From NCBI RefSeq assembly GCF_902702915.1, contig NZ_LR738849.1, positions 558,001 to 622,000 of the forward strand: a DNA stretch of 64,000 nt, in the 5' to 3' direction. A model generated the notes under the pieces. That model made no database searches and was not told the origin of the DNA. It saw only the letters and a program-made list of their open reading frames with translations. How positions within the stretch are numbered: the stretch's first letter is position 1; every line of letters begins with the position of its first letter. The position numbers and the translations under genes were made by a program. Of this stretch, positions 41,501 to 50,423 are shown piece by piece. The stretch is from Desulfovibrio sp. 86 (lineage in GTDB: Bacteria > Desulfobacterota > Desulfovibrionia > Desulfovibrionales > Desulfovibrionaceae).

Positions 41501-42850
41501 CTACAAATCCATCCATACAGACCAGTTACTGATATAGTATTGATCAAAGTTCACGCGTTCCTGATAGGTGGTGTTATTGCGCCCCGAAACCTGCCATAAT
41601 CCCGTAATGCCGGGTTTGACCATGCAATATTCCTCAAAAACCTGACCGTACTTGTTCACCTCGGACCGCACAATGGGGCGCGGCCCCACAAGGCTCATGT
41701 CGCCCATGACAACATTGAGAAGCTGCGGCAGTTCATCAAGGCTGAGTTTGCGCAGCATGCGGCCCACGCGGGTAATGCGGGGATCGCATTTGAGCTTGCG
41801 GTCGCAGGCCCATTCCTTGTGTAGTGCTTCGTCGCAGGCCAGCATGTTCTTGAGAACCTTGTCCGCGTCATTGACCATGGTACGAAATTTAAAGATACGG
41901 ATCTCTTTGCCGTGCTGGCCGATACGCTTCTGGCGATAAAAGACCGGGCCGGGGCTGTCCGCCTTGATGACAAGGGCCAGGGCCGCCCCCAGCGGCAAGA
42001 GTATCACCGAACCCAGAAGGCATAACACAAGATCAAGGCCGCGTTTGACGAAAAGCCGCCTTTTGTCGCGCAGATTCTGCCGCACCAGCAGGCCCACGGC
42101 AGTGCCAAGATCTCGCGGCGTCAGCCAGTGCGCCCTGAAGCCCCCGCCAAAAGACGGCACCACCAGGGTATTGCTGAAATAACGGCAAGCCTCGGTAATG
42201 ACATCCGTCGTCTGCGCCTGCCCTATTTTTTGCAGCAGCAAAGCCATGGCCTTGGGATAGCGCGCTGATACCGAAGCAAACAGCAAGCGCATGTCTTCAG
42301 CAGTATGGGGCAGGTCAAAAATGGCTACCGGATTCAGCCCCCTTTCAGGGTGCCGTTTGAGATACCGCCATAATTCGCGCCCTTCGGCACAGTGGTCGAA
42401 AATGACCAGAGGCTTGCCCCACCAGCGCCTGCGGGCATAAAGACGCCTGCACAGATGCCGCGCGAGGGGCATGGTGACCAGCGTTGCCGCCCAACTGCCC
42501 ACAATGACGATGCGCGAGTACGCCTCAACTGTTTTTGAAAGAAAAGGCAAGACCAGGATAATGGCGTACAGCAGACTCACCAGTTGAAACAGAGCTTTGA
42601 GCTCACGGTGCGGCGCGGGACTGATGCGTTGATAAAGCCCCATACCGGCCCCGAAAATAGGGCCGAGTAAAAGTATGGGCACGACCCAGTGGTACAGCAC
42701 AGGGTCAACACCGCCAAAGGCCGCGCGCGCCAAAAAAACAAGCATGGCCGTCCCCAGGAGGGCCAGCATGTCAAAAAAACAGAGTAAGAGTTTTTGCGTT
42801 GAAATGCCGATAAACGCGGAAAGCGTTTCCCAGCAAGAGGTTTTCGTCAT
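41501..42850 (-). CDS. Polyprenyl-phosphate sugar phosphotransferase, C-terminally truncated
   Basis: A WbaP/WcaJ-type enzyme that starts polysaccharide assembly by moving a sugar phosphate to undecaprenyl phosphate. Four or five N-terminal spans, a CoA-binding-like middle domain, then the catalytic domain with KRGLDLVLCLLGSV, FYRQKRIGQHGKEIRIFKFRTM, LSLDELPQLLNVVMGDMSLVGPRP and KPGITGLWQVSGRNN. The frame ends SVWMDL followed by TAG at 41501-41503. Without that codon it reads on in frame for 16 more residues (ILIKTVPVVIFGYGAY) to a TGA at 41450, exactly the normal family ending. The start (ATG at 42850) has no clear ribosome site. Confidence 0.88.
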   Translation of the reverse strand: MTKTSCWETLSAFIGISTQKLLLCFFDMLALLGTAMLVFLARAAFGGVDPVLYHWVVPILLLGPIFGAGMGLYQRISPAPHRELKALFQLVSLLYAIILVLPFLSKTVEAYSRIVIVGSWAATLVTMPLARHLCRRLYARRRWWGKPLVIFDHCAEGRELWRYLKRHPERGLNPVAIFDLPHTAEDMRLLFASVSARYPKAMALLLQKIGQAQTTDVITEACRYFSNTLVVPSFGGGFRAHWLTPRDLGTAVGLLVRQNLRDKRRLFVKRGLDLVLCLLGSVILLPLGAALALVIKADSPGPVFYRQKRIGQHGKEIRIFKFRTMVNDADKVLKNMLACDEALHKEWACDRKLKCDPRITRVGRMLRKLSLDELPQLLNVVMGDMSLVGPRPIVRSEVNKYGQVFEEYCMVKPGITGLWQVSGRNNTTYQERVNFDQYYISNWSVWMDL

Positions 42851-42939
42851 AGTCAACAAACCCAAAAAAACGTTATGGATAAAAATTGGGCGAGGCGTCC
42901 AGGATGTTCATGGGCACAATTTGCATGCATTGCCAGACG

Positions 42940-42960
42940 GTACGTTATTGTAATACGTAC
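42940..42960. promoter_or_regulatory. Candidate operator, imperfect 21-bp palindrome
   Basis: GTACGT and ACGTAC arms flank TATTGTAAT, followed by AT-rich sequence (TGTATAAATACATC). It lies between divergent genes and could serve either. No regulator can be named. Confidence 0.35.
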
Positions 42961-43020
42961 TGTTGTATAAATACATCATATTTGTTCCTCCTGCAAATAC
43001 TAACATGGCCGCCTGCCCAC

Positions 43021-43145
43021 CCTTGCGTCGCGGCCAAGCACCTGCCCTTGCGTCGTGGTCGAGCATCTGCCCTTGCGTCGCGGCCAAGCATCTGCCCTTG
43101 CGTCGCGGCCAAGCATCTGCCCTTGCGTCGCGGCCAAGCATCTGG
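43021..43145. repeat. 25-bp x5 tandem repeat (VNTR-like)
   Basis: Five adjacent units begin at 43021, 43046, 43071, 43096 and 43121, each starting CCTTGCGTCGCGGCCAAGCA. Units 3, 4 and nearly 5 are identical; unit 2 has three changes. The unit is not a multiple of three and there are no spacers, so this is neither coding nor CRISPR. Confidence 0.95.
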
Positions 43146-43327
43146 TAGATAAATTCCTTGTTTTGCCGTAGACCGCGCGGCGGCAGCCCACAATCTGCCA
43201 ACTGACGCGCCTGTGCGTTTCGTGGTTTTGTCCGCGATACGCATGTCCATCCTTAGACGGTTGCCGCCATGCCCGGCATGGCTCAACCGCCAACGGCCAC
43301 CGCCATATTCCGAGGGGGAAACTGAGC

Positions 43328-44071
43328 ATGAAAAAACTTCTTGTCTGCGCCCTGCTGGCTGCCGTTATGGCCGCCGTGCCCGCTTTTGCCAAAAAAAGCT
43401 ATGTCAACGGCATTGACCCCAACTATCCGCCTTTCGCCTATGTGGACGAAAAAACCGGCCAGCCTGCCGGTTTTGACGTGGACTCCCTCAACTGGATAGC
43501 CAAAACAATGGGCTTTGAGATAACCCACAAGCCCATGGCCTGGGACGGCATCATCCCCGCTCTTGTGGCCAAACAAATCGACATGGTGGATTCGGGTATG
43601 AGCATCACCCCCGAACGCGCCAAGGTCGTGGAATTTTCCGACCCGTACTGGACGGTTTCGCGCGTGTTTCTTGTGCCCGCAAACTCCACGCTGACCCCGC
43701 AGGACGTGCTGACCAAGAAGGTCAAGCTCGGCGTGCAGCGCGGCACCTCCGAAGCCAACGCCATCAAGCAGGAACAGCAGGAAAAGGGCTACCCCTTTGA
43801 ACTGCGTTTCTATGAATCCGCCCCTCTGGCGGTGGAAGACCTGCTCAACGGCCGCATCGACGTGGCCCTGATGGATGACCTGCCCGCTGACGACGCCATC
43901 TCTAAGGGCCGGGCCGTCAAGAAGGCCGGCACGCACGGCGAACCCGACAAGTTCGGCGTTGCCATGCGCAAGGGCGACAAGGATCTGCACAAGCTCATCA
44001 ATGACGGTTACAAGAAGCTCATGGCCGATCCCTATTGGCAGGAGCTTCAGAAAAAGTATCTGAGCAAGTAA
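43328..44071 (+). CDS. Polar amino acid ABC transporter, substrate-binding protein
   Basis: A 247-residue periplasmic binding protein of the SBP_bac_3 family. A signal peptide ends at VPAFAK; the mature part opens with GIDPNYPPFAYVDEKTGQPAGFDVD, the usual start of this fold, and has the GMSITPERAK motif. GAGGGGGA precedes the ATG. It heads a four-gene operon with two permeases and an ATPase. The substrate cannot be fixed from sequence. Confidence 0.93.
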   Translation: MKKLLVCALLAAVMAAVPAFAKKSYVNGIDPNYPPFAYVDEKTGQPAGFDVDSLNWIAKTMGFEITHKPMAWDGIIPALVAKQIDMVDSGMSITPERAKVVEFSDPYWTVSRVFLVPANSTLTPQDVLTKKVKLGVQRGTSEANAIKQEQQEKGYPFELRFYESAPLAVEDLLNGRIDVALMDDLPADDAISKGRAVKKAGTHGEPDKFGVAMRKGDKDLHKLINDGYKKLMADPYWQELQKKYLSK

Positions 44072-44097
44072 GCAGCGCAAAAGCGCTGACCGGCAGA

Positions 44098-44129
44098 CGC
44101 GGACCGTTGGATGTTCCCGACGGTCCGCG
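44098..44129 (+). promoter_or_regulatory. Intercistronic hairpin after the binding-protein gene
   Basis: A perfect ten-base stem CGCGGACCGT/ACGGTCCGCG with a 12-base loop, preceded by a smaller CAGCGC/GCGCTG hairpin at 44073-44088. Without a T run, it is more likely a stabiliser or partial attenuator that gives more binding protein than permease. Confidence 0.6.
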
Positions 44130-44161
44130 CTGTTCTGCCCAACCTACGGCAAACTCCACAT

Positions 44162-44854
44162 ATGGATTCACTTCTTGTAGTTTATAACGCTCTTCCCTCC
44201 ATACTGGGCGGCGGTCTGGTCACAATTGGCAATGTGACCATTTCTCTGGCCATGGGGCTCGTGCTCGGCGTGCCTCTGGCTGTCGCGCAGGTATACGGCG
44301 GCCCCTGGCTGCGCCGGATGGTGGCGCTGTATGTATGGTTTTTCCGTGGCGTGCCCATACTTGTGCTGCTCTTTCTGTGCTACGGATTCTTCATCAGCCT
44401 GGGCCTTCCCGCAGATCCTTTTATGATCTGCTGTTTTGTGCTCGGCTGTACCAGCACGGCCTACCAGTCCCAGATTTTTCGCGGCGCCATTGAAAGCCTG
44501 CCCCAGGGACAACTTAACGCGGCCCGCGCGCTTGGCATGGGCGAAGGCACGGGCATTTGCAGCATCATCCTGCCCCAGGCCATGCGCCTTTCTATACCCG
44601 GATGGGCCAACGAGTTTTCCATCCTGCTCAAGGATTCGGCCATCTGCTACGTTCTCGGCACGCAGGATATCATGGCCAGAACGTCCTTCGTAGCCGCGCG
44701 CACGCACGAACATCTGGCCCTTTACGCGGCGGCGGGCTGCATTTATTTTCTGCTGACACTGGTGGTGCTCAAGCTTTTGCGCCGCCTGGAAGACAAAGTC
44801 CATGTGCCGGGCTATTCCTCAGGAATGAGCATGGAAGGCATGGGTGTGGGATAA
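44162..44854 (+). CDS. Polar amino acid ABC transporter, permease 1
   Basis: A 230-residue inner-membrane permease of the HisMQ type with about five spans. The EAA loop that contacts the ATPase is ARALGMGEGTGICSIILPQA. Start at MDSLLVVYNALP; an earlier in-frame ATG would begin inside the hairpin region. It ends 3 bases before the ATPase gene. Confidence 0.9.
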   Translation: MDSLLVVYNALPSILGGGLVTIGNVTISLAMGLVLGVPLAVAQVYGGPWLRRMVALYVWFFRGVPILVLLFLCYGFFISLGLPADPFMICCFVLGCTSTAYQSQIFRGAIESLPQGQLNAARALGMGEGTGICSIILPQAMRLSIPGWANEFSILLKDSAICYVLGTQDIMARTSFVAARTHEHLALYAAAGCIYFLLTLVVLKLLRRLEDKVHVPGYSSGMSMEGMGVG

Positions 44855-44857
44855 GCC

Positions 44858-45616
44858 ATGAATGTGGACGAACAAGCTATTCTGCGCGTTGAGGGCATCT
44901 CGAAGATGCTGGGCGGCAAGCCCATTCTGAACGACTGCAGCCTCTCGGTGCGCCGCAGCGAACTCAAGGTGCTCATCGGGCCTTCAGGCGCGGGTAAAAG
45001 CACCCTGCTGCAGAGCATCAACTGCCTCATCCCGCCCGACACGGGCGACATCTACCTTGAGGGGCAGCGGCTCGACCGCACCAACAAACCTGCCCTGTGC
45101 GCCTTTCGCGCCCAGGTAGGCATGATCTTTCAGGATTTCAACCTGTTTGACCACCTCACGGCTGAAGAAAACGTGGCCATAGCCCTGCGCAAGGTGCGCG
45201 GCATGAGCCACAAGGACGCCAAGGCCCGCGCGCACGACGAACTCGCCCGCGTCGGCCTTGCACGCCGCGCCCTGCTCTATCCCGCGCAGCTCTCGGGCGG
45301 CCAGAAACAGCGTGTGGCCATGGCCCGCGCTCTGGCCATGGACCCCAAGGTCATTTTGCTGGACGAGCCCACCTCGGCCCTGGACCCCGAACTGGTGGGC
45401 GAAGTGCTGGCCGTCATACGTGACCTTGCCGACGGCGGGATGACCATGATCATGGCCACCCATCAGATGGATTTTGCCCGCGCCCTGGCCACGGAAATCA
45501 TCTTTATGGAGCAAGGCAGGCTTATCGAACAGGGTGCGCCCGAGGTGCTCCTGGCCGAAGGCTCCACCACGCGCACGCGCGACTTCTGCCAACGCCTGCT
45601 GGAGATGGGGGGCTAG
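44858..45616 (+). CDS. Polar amino acid ABC transporter, ATP-binding protein
   Basis: A 252-residue ABC ATPase. Walker A GPSGAGKSTLL, Q-loop MIFQDFNLFDHLT, signature LSGGQKQRVAMARAL, Walker B VILLDEPTSALDP and the switch His in MATHQMDFA. It follows permease 1 directly and its stop is one base from the GTG of permease 2. Confidence 0.95.
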   Translation: MNVDEQAILRVEGISKMLGGKPILNDCSLSVRRSELKVLIGPSGAGKSTLLQSINCLIPPDTGDIYLEGQRLDRTNKPALCAFRAQVGMIFQDFNLFDHLTAEENVAIALRKVRGMSHKDAKARAHDELARVGLARRALLYPAQLSGGQKQRVAMARALAMDPKVILLDEPTSALDPELVGEVLAVIRDLADGGMTMIMATHQMDFARALATEIIFMEQGRLIEQGAPEVLLAEGSTTRTRDFCQRLLEMGG

Positions 45617-45617
45617 A

Positions 45618-46286
45618 GTGCTGGACACGGCCTTTTTCGGCAATGAGCTCATCCCTGCCCTCAACAGGGGCCTGCTCGTTTCCCTGGCTCTCATCATCCC
45701 CGCTGGTAGCCTGGGGTTTGTGGGCGGGGTGCTTCTCGGCTGCGCCCGCTCTTTCGGCCCGCGCTGGCTGCGCCGCATGGGCGACTGGTTTACGGCCATA
45801 GTACGCGGCGTGCCCTTGGTCGTGCAGCTGATGATGATCTACTACGCCCTGCCCAAACTCGGCATATTCTTTCCGCCCTATGGGGCCGCGCTCACAAGTT
45901 TTACCCTGTGCACCGCAGCCTACCAGAGTGAATATGTGCGCGGGGCGCTGCTTTCCATCCGCCAGGGACAGATCCGCGCCGCCGAGGCGCTGGGGTTCAG
46001 CACATGGCAGACCGTGGCCTGGATCATCATTCCCCAGGCCGCCCGCCGCGCCCTGCCTGGCTGCGGCAACGAAATCATCTACCTCATCAAGTACAGCTCC
46101 CTGGCCTACCTCGTCACCTGTATGGAACTTATGGGCGAAGGCAAGGTCGTGGCCTCGGACACCTTCCGCTTTACCGAGGTTTTTGTCACGGTTGGAGCCT
46201 ATTATCTCGGCATGGTCACTCTGGCCACCTTCTTTCTGCGCTGGCTTGAACACCGCTTCCACGTGCCGGGCTTTGGCGCGCGCTGA
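45618..46286 (+). CDS. Polar amino acid ABC transporter, permease 2
   Basis: A 222-residue HisMQ-type permease with about five spans and the EAA loop AAEALGFSTWQTVAWIIIPQ. The GTG at 45618 is the first start after the ATPase stop and gives the typical N-terminus VLDTAFFGNELIPALNRG. The two permeases would form the heterodimeric membrane part of the importer. Confidence 0.9.
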   Translation: MLDTAFFGNELIPALNRGLLVSLALIIPAGSLGFVGGVLLGCARSFGPRWLRRMGDWFTAIVRGVPLVVQLMMIYYALPKLGIFFPPYGAALTSFTLCTAAYQSEYVRGALLSIRQGQIRAAEALGFSTWQTVAWIIIPQAARRALPGCGNEIIYLIKYSSLAYLVTCMELMGEGKVVASDTFRFTEVFVTVGAYYLGMVTLATFFLRWLEHRFHVPGFGAR

Positions 46287-46317
46287 CACGCTAACACGAA
46301 TTCATTTTGAAATACTT

Positions 46318-46377
46318 TGTGGGGGAGGGCCCCTTTTGCAAAAGGGTCTCCTCCCCCACACCCCCACCCCCTAAAAC
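46318..46377. repeat. G-rich hairpin element (copy 2, inverted)
   Basis: The reverse complement matches 14758-14817 from GTTTTAGGGGGTGGGGG to CCCTCCCCCACA with few changes, including the CCTTTTGCAAAAGG core palindrome. Confidence 0.8.
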
Positions 46378-46522
46378 TCTTTTCGTATCTTGCTATATTG
46401 CAAAGTTTTTTATGGTCTGAAGCGTAGTTCCAGCCACAACGCCCTCCAGGCATAACCTCATCTCAGCGTTTATCCGCACCGAGTTTTTCACTTTTGCGCT
46501 TTGGCCGCACTGCCGGAACAAA

Positions 46523-46565
46523 AAAACTGAAAGGGCGCACGTTGTACGTGCGCCCTTTCAGTTTT
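46523..46565. terminator. Bidirectional rho-independent terminator
   Basis: A perfect 20-base stem, AAAACTGAAAGGGCGCACGT and its complement, with a TGT loop and A/T tracts on both sides. It ends ilvA transcription and the amino acid transporter operon. Confidence 0.92.
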
Positions 46566-46621
46566 CAAATTTCTGCCAGTGGCAGGCAGCCCCGCTCAAA
46601 CGGGTTTAAAACAAAATCGCC

Positions 46622-48160
46622 CTAACCTTCGTGCCACCCCAGAAACATCTTGTAGGCGGAGTTGTCCGTCTCTTCCACATGGGGGTAGCCCATGCGCTCC
46701 ACACGCTGCAAAAAGTCCTCAAATGCCTCACGCTTTTCTTCCGGGGCCTCAAAACCCACCAGCACCCGGCCGAAATCCGCGCCGTGATAGCGGTACTGGA
46801 ACAGGGTGATGCTGAAATCCACGCGCATGGCGTCCATAAAGTCCAGCAACGCGCCGGGCCGCTCAGGAAAGGTAAAGCGCAGCAGCCGCTCGTGCAGGAT
46901 CTGGGGCGCATTGCCGCCCACCAGGTGCCGCAGATGCATCTTGACCAGTTCGTTGTCCGTGAGATCAATGGCTTCAAAGCCCTTGCTGCGCAGTTCAGTC
47001 AGGACTTCGGCCACATCGTCGCTCCCGCTGACCTTGATGCCCACCAGCACACGCGCTTTTTCCGGATCAGAAAAGCGGGTGCACAGTTCGGTGATGTTGC
47101 GGCTGCCGAACGAGGCGCACAGCGCGCGGAAGCTGCCCACGGTCTCGGGAATGGTCACTGCCAGAAGGGCCTCGCGGTGCGCGCCGATTTCGGAACGGTC
47201 AACCACGTGGCTCAGCCGGTCAAAGTTCATGTTGGCGCCGCTGACCACGGCCACAAGGGTGGCGTCGCGCAGGCCGCTCTCCGCCGCATAGGCGCGCAGG
47301 CCAGCCAGGGCCAGGGCGCCTGCCGGTTCGGCCACCAGGCGCGTGTCCTCAAAAATATCCTTTATGGCGCCGCAGATGGCATCGGTACTCACCACAATGA
47401 TGTCGTCCAGAAGATCGCGGCACAGGGCAAAGGTATGCTCGCCCACAAGCTTTACGGCCACACCGTCGGCAAAAAGGCCCACATCGTGCAGTTCGACCCT
47501 GTGTCCGGCCATGACGGAACGACGCATGGCGTCGGAGTCCACAGGCTCCACACCGATGACCCGGATTTCCGGGCGCAGGTTCTTGATGTAGGCGGCCACG
47601 CCAGCCGCCAGGCCGCCGCCGCCGATGGGAACAAACACGGCATGGATGTCGCCGGGATGCTGGCGCAGAATTTCCATGCCAATGGTGCCCTGTCCTGCGA
47701 TGACGTCGGGGTCGTCAAACGGCGGAATATAAATGCAGCCGCTCTCCTTGATGAGATCAAGCGTGTGCTGCCAGGCATCACTGAAAGACTCGCCCGAGAG
47801 CACCACCTGTCCGCCAAGACGGCGTACCGCGTCCACCTTGATGGCGGGCGTGGTTACGGGCATGACGATGGTGGCTTCGCAACCGAGGCGGCGGGCCGCA
47901 AGAGCCACGCCCTGGGCATGGTTTCCTGCCGAGGCGGCAATAACGCCGCGCCGCAGATCCTCCGGCGACAGGCGGGCCATCTTGTTGTATGCGCCGCGCA
48001 GCTTGAAGGAGAAAACAGGCTGGTGGTCCTCGCGCTTGAGCAAAATTCGGTTGCCAAGACGCCGGGAAAGGGTTTTGGCTTCATCAAGGGGAGTTTCCAC
48101 CGCCACGTCGTAGACGCGGCTCAACAGTATGCGGTTCAGGTACTCGCTGTGCTTTTGCAT
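46622..48160 (-). CDS. ilvA: Threonine ammonia-lyase, biosynthetic
   Basis: A 512-residue PLP enzyme that deaminates threonine to 2-oxobutanoate, the first step of isoleucine synthesis. The PLP lysine is in FSFKLRGAYNKM; the phosphate loop is PIGGGGLAAGV; SAGNHAQGVA is the Asn-containing loop. Two C-terminal ACT-like regulatory repeats (about 325-505) match the isoleucine-inhibited form. The start at MQKHSEYLNR has AAGGAT upstream and gives the normal length. Confidence 0.95.
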   Translation of the reverse strand: MQKHSEYLNRILLSRVYDVAVETPLDEAKTLSRRLGNRILLKREDHQPVFSFKLRGAYNKMARLSPEDLRRGVIAASAGNHAQGVALAARRLGCEATIVMPVTTPAIKVDAVRRLGGQVVLSGESFSDAWQHTLDLIKESGCIYIPPFDDPDVIAGQGTIGMEILRQHPGDIHAVFVPIGGGGLAAGVAAYIKNLRPEIRVIGVEPVDSDAMRRSVMAGHRVELHDVGLFADGVAVKLVGEHTFALCRDLLDDIIVVSTDAICGAIKDIFEDTRLVAEPAGALALAGLRAYAAESGLRDATLVAVVSGANMNFDRLSHVVDRSEIGAHREALLAVTIPETVGSFRALCASFGSRNITELCTRFSDPEKARVLVGIKVSGSDDVAEVLTELRSKGFEAIDLTDNELVKMHLRHLVGGNAPQILHERLLRFTFPERPGALLDFMDAMRVDFSITLFQYRYHGADFGRVLVGFEAPEEKREAFEDFLQRVERMGYPHVEETDNSAYKMFLGWHEG

Positions 48161-48470
48161 GCATATATCCTTGGCAGCAAAAAATGATACGGCCGCTATG
48201 CAGCCGTTCGGGAAGGGGTATTTCACCCGTTTCATTTCCTATATACCTGCCGCCGCCACACCTCAAGCCCCGAACAGTGTGATGACGCTGAATTTTGCCG
48301 CCAAAGCGACGCCGCACCAGACGCGCCCACGCAGCAACCACGGCAAGGGCGCACTCGCACTGTGGGCAGATTCGCGGAACATGCCGTAATCATACGGTGA
48401 AGCAGCCGGGTGCCCCGTGTACGCTCTGTACACGCTCAACCCATTAGGCTATGCTTTGCAAGAGAAACAT
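48161..48470. other. Divergent intergenic region, ilvA / methyltransferase
   Basis: About 310 bases that must hold two promoters. I see no attenuator, T-box or leader peptide for ilvA, and no repeat element. Confidence 0.4.
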
Positions 48471-49169
48471 ATGTCATCAGAACATCCGCACAATGAAGAT
48501 AAAAGTCTCCAGGCATATCAGCCGCACATAACAGTGCGCGCCGCCGGACGGCTGTGGCAGCTCAGCCGCGCCGCCGACCTTGAACAGCTTTGGGAGGCCA
48601 TGACCGCCGACTCCCGTGACTTCGAGGATGAGCGCCTGCCCTACTGGACGGAGCTCTGGCCCTCCAGCGTGGCTTTGGCTTCCTGGCTTCAGGACCGCAA
48701 AGAAGAAATCGCGGGGCAGGATTGCCTTGACCTTGGCTGCGGCCTGGGGCTCACGGCCATGGTCGGCCAATGGCTTGGCGCGCGCGTGACCGCTATGGAC
48801 TATGAAGAACAAGCCCTGTACTTTGCCGCGCGCAACGCCAAAATCAATGACGTTCCCCAGCCCCTGTGGGCTGTTATGGACTGGCGGAGTCCGGCCCTGA
48901 AGGCCGGAAGCATGCACCGCGTCTGGGGCGGCGACATCATGTATGAAAAGCGCTTTGTGGCCCCGGTTCTGCGTTTTTTACACCACGCGCTCGCGCCGAA
49001 CGGTGCGGCCTGGGTGGCCGAACCGGGCCGCTCCGTATACGAAACCTTTCTGCACGCCCTGCAAAGCGGCGGCTGGCAGGGCAGGCGCGTATACGGCCAG
49101 AAAGTGGAAGCCCTTTACGCCCAGCCCGTGCCTGTCACCGTGCAGGTATGGGAAATCCGCCGCGGCTGA
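48471..49169 (+). CDS. Class I SAM-dependent methyltransferase (METTL/Nnt1-like)
   Basis: A 232-residue protein. The SAM loop is [20 protein letters not shown] with the acidic residue in [11 protein letters not shown]; the [16 protein letters not shown] stretch before it is typical of the protein-lysine or nicotinamide methyltransferase-like group. The motif after strand 4 is VMDWRSPAL. Start at MSSEHPHNE, with only a weak ribosome site. It is followed 61 bases later by nikR on the same strand. Substrate unknown. Confidence 0.8.
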   Translation: MSSEHPHNEDKSLQAYQPHITVRAAGRLWQLSRAADLEQLWEAMTADSRDFEDERLPYWTELWPSSVALASWLQDRKEEIAGQDCLDLGCGLGLTAMVGQWLGARVTAMDYEEQALYFAARNAKINDVPQPLWAVMDWRSPALKAGSMHRVWGGDIMYEKRFVAPVLRFLHHALAPNGAAWVAEPGRSVYETFLHALQSGGWQGRRVYGQKVEALYAQPVPVTVQVWEIRRG

Positions 49170-49230
49170 CGCGGCCGCAACACAAACAACGCACCCGTTT
49201 TCCGTAAAGGAAGCGGCGCAGGATACTATT

Positions 49231-49647
49231 ATGGGAAATCTGGCACGCTTTGGGGTTTCGCTGGATGAAGACCTGCTGGAACCTTTTGACGAACTTTGCC
49301 GCCGCAAAAGCTATCCCAACCGTTCAGAGGCCATACGCGACCTCATCCGCAAGGCTCTGGTGGAAGAAAAGTGGAACAGCGACGCCTGTGGCGCGGGCAC
49401 GTTGACCCTTGTTTACGATCATCACAAAAACGACCTTTCGCGTCGTCTCATGCAGATACAGCACGACGATCACGATTTGATAGTCACCACGCTGCATGTG
49501 CACCTTGACCATTACAACTGCCTTGAGGTTCTGGTGCTCAAAGGGGAGCCCAACCGCATGCGCGCCCTGGCCGACAAGCTCATCGCCTGCCGCGGCGTCA
49601 AGCACGGCACCTTTACCGGCACGACCACAGGAGAGGACCTGGCATAA
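49231..49647 (+). CDS. nikR: Nickel-responsive regulator NikR
   Basis: A 138-residue ribbon-helix-helix repressor. The N-terminal DNA-binding part is [17 protein letters not shown], and the C-terminal ACT-like part has the nickel ligands His in IQHDDHD, two His in LHVHLDHYN and the Cys of [17 protein letters not shown] precedes the ATG. Its stop overlaps the ATG of folE2 (TAATG), so nickel status and the folate enzyme may share control. Confidence 0.95.
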   Translation: MGNLARFGVSLDEDLLEPFDELCRRKSYPNRSEAIRDLIRKALVEEKWNSDACGAGTLTLVYDHHKNDLSRRLMQIQHDDHDLIVTTLHVHLDHYNCLEVLVLKGEPNRMRALADKLIACRGVKHGTFTGTTTGEDLA

Positions 49648-50423
49648 TGGAAGACGTGCAAAGCCATGCCCCGCTGGTGGCCCTGAACATAGACCGCGTG
49701 GGGGTGCGCGAGCTTCGCCTGCCCCTGCTGGTGCGCGACCGTACCAAGGGCACGCAGCAGACTGTTGCCAGCGTGGATCTTGGCGTGGATCTGCCCTCCG
49801 CATTCAAGGGCACCCACATGAGCCGCTTTGTTGAGACCCTGGAAGAATGGAACGCTGAAATAAGCTATCAGTCGGTGCGCCGACTGTTGCTGGACATCAA
49901 GCAACGCCTTGAGGCCAGACGGGCCTATGCGCGTTTCTGCTTCCCCTATTTCATAAAAAAATGCGCTCCGGCGTCGGGCATCCCGGCCCTGGTCAGCTAT
50001 CAGTGCCGCCTCACCGGAGAACTGGACGATGAGGGCCAGCACTTCTGCCTTGAGGTTGACGTGCCGGTCATGACCGTCTGCCCCTGCTCCAAGGCCATCA
50101 GCGACGAAGGCGCGCACAGCCAGCGGGCAATGGTGCGCATGAGCCTGCGCATGAAGGTTTTTTCATGGCTTGAAGATTTTATCGACATAGCCGAAGCCTC
50201 CGGTTCGTCAGCCGTGTACACCCTGCTCAAGCGCGAGGATGAAAAATTCGTCACCGAGCATGCCTTTGCCCATCCCACTTTTGTGGAGGACGTGGTGCGC
50301 AATGTGGCGCAGCGGCTTTCGGAGCATGGACAGGTCGAATGGTTCAGTGTTGAGGTGGAAAGTATGGAGTCAATCCATAACCACAATGCTTTCGCCAGGA
50401 TAGAGCGGTGCATGAGCGACTAG
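49647..50423 (+). CDS. folE2: GTP cyclohydrolase FolE2
   Basis: A 258-residue type IB GTP cyclohydrolase, the first step of folate synthesis, in place of zinc-dependent FolE. Family motifs: [30 protein letters not shown], the catalytic Cys in [11 protein letters not shown], and [18 protein letters not shown]. FolE2 enzymes use various metals. It starts within the nikR stop. The TAG stop is also the first triplet of an interspersed element. Confidence 0.95.
   Translation: MEDVQSHAPLVALNIDRVGVRELRLPLLVRDRTKGTQQTVASVDLGVDLPSAFKGTHMSRFVETLEEWNAEISYQSVRRLLLDIKQRLEARRAYARFCFPYFIKKCAPASGIPALVSYQCRLTGELDDEGQHFCLEVDVPVMTVCPCSKAISDEGAHSQRAMVRMSLRMKVFSWLEDFIDIAEASGSSAVYTLLKREDEKFVTEHAFAHPTFVEDVVRNVAQRLSEHGQVEWFSVEVESMESIHNHNAFARIERCMSD

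Larger units (their letters stand above)
42851..43327. other. 477-bp divergent intergenic region with a VNTR
   Basis: It separates the sugar transferase from the amino acid transporter operon. It holds an imperfect palindrome (42940-42960) in an AT-rich stretch that is the probable promoter zone, and a 25-bp x5 tandem array (43021-43145). No gene is supported. Confidence 0.55.
46287..46621. other. Intergenic region between convergent genes
   Basis: No gene. It contains the inverted copy of the G-rich hairpin element (46318-46377) and a strong bidirectional terminator (46523-46565). Confidence 0.6.

Noticed and set aside
41501-41503. TAG read as pyrrolysine in the sugar transferase
   Set aside because: No pyl gene or PYLIS-like signal is in view, the family has no pyrrolysine, and a single-base nonsense change explains it better.
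43021-43145. Possible CRISPR array
   Set aside because: The 25-bp units are directly adjacent with no spacers and no cas genes nearby, so it is a tandem repeat.
46631-48187. 518-codon open frame opposite ilvA
   Set aside because: It is the exact antisense of a highly conserved gene in a GC-rich genome, with His/Gly/Ala-biased composition and no ribosome site or family motif.
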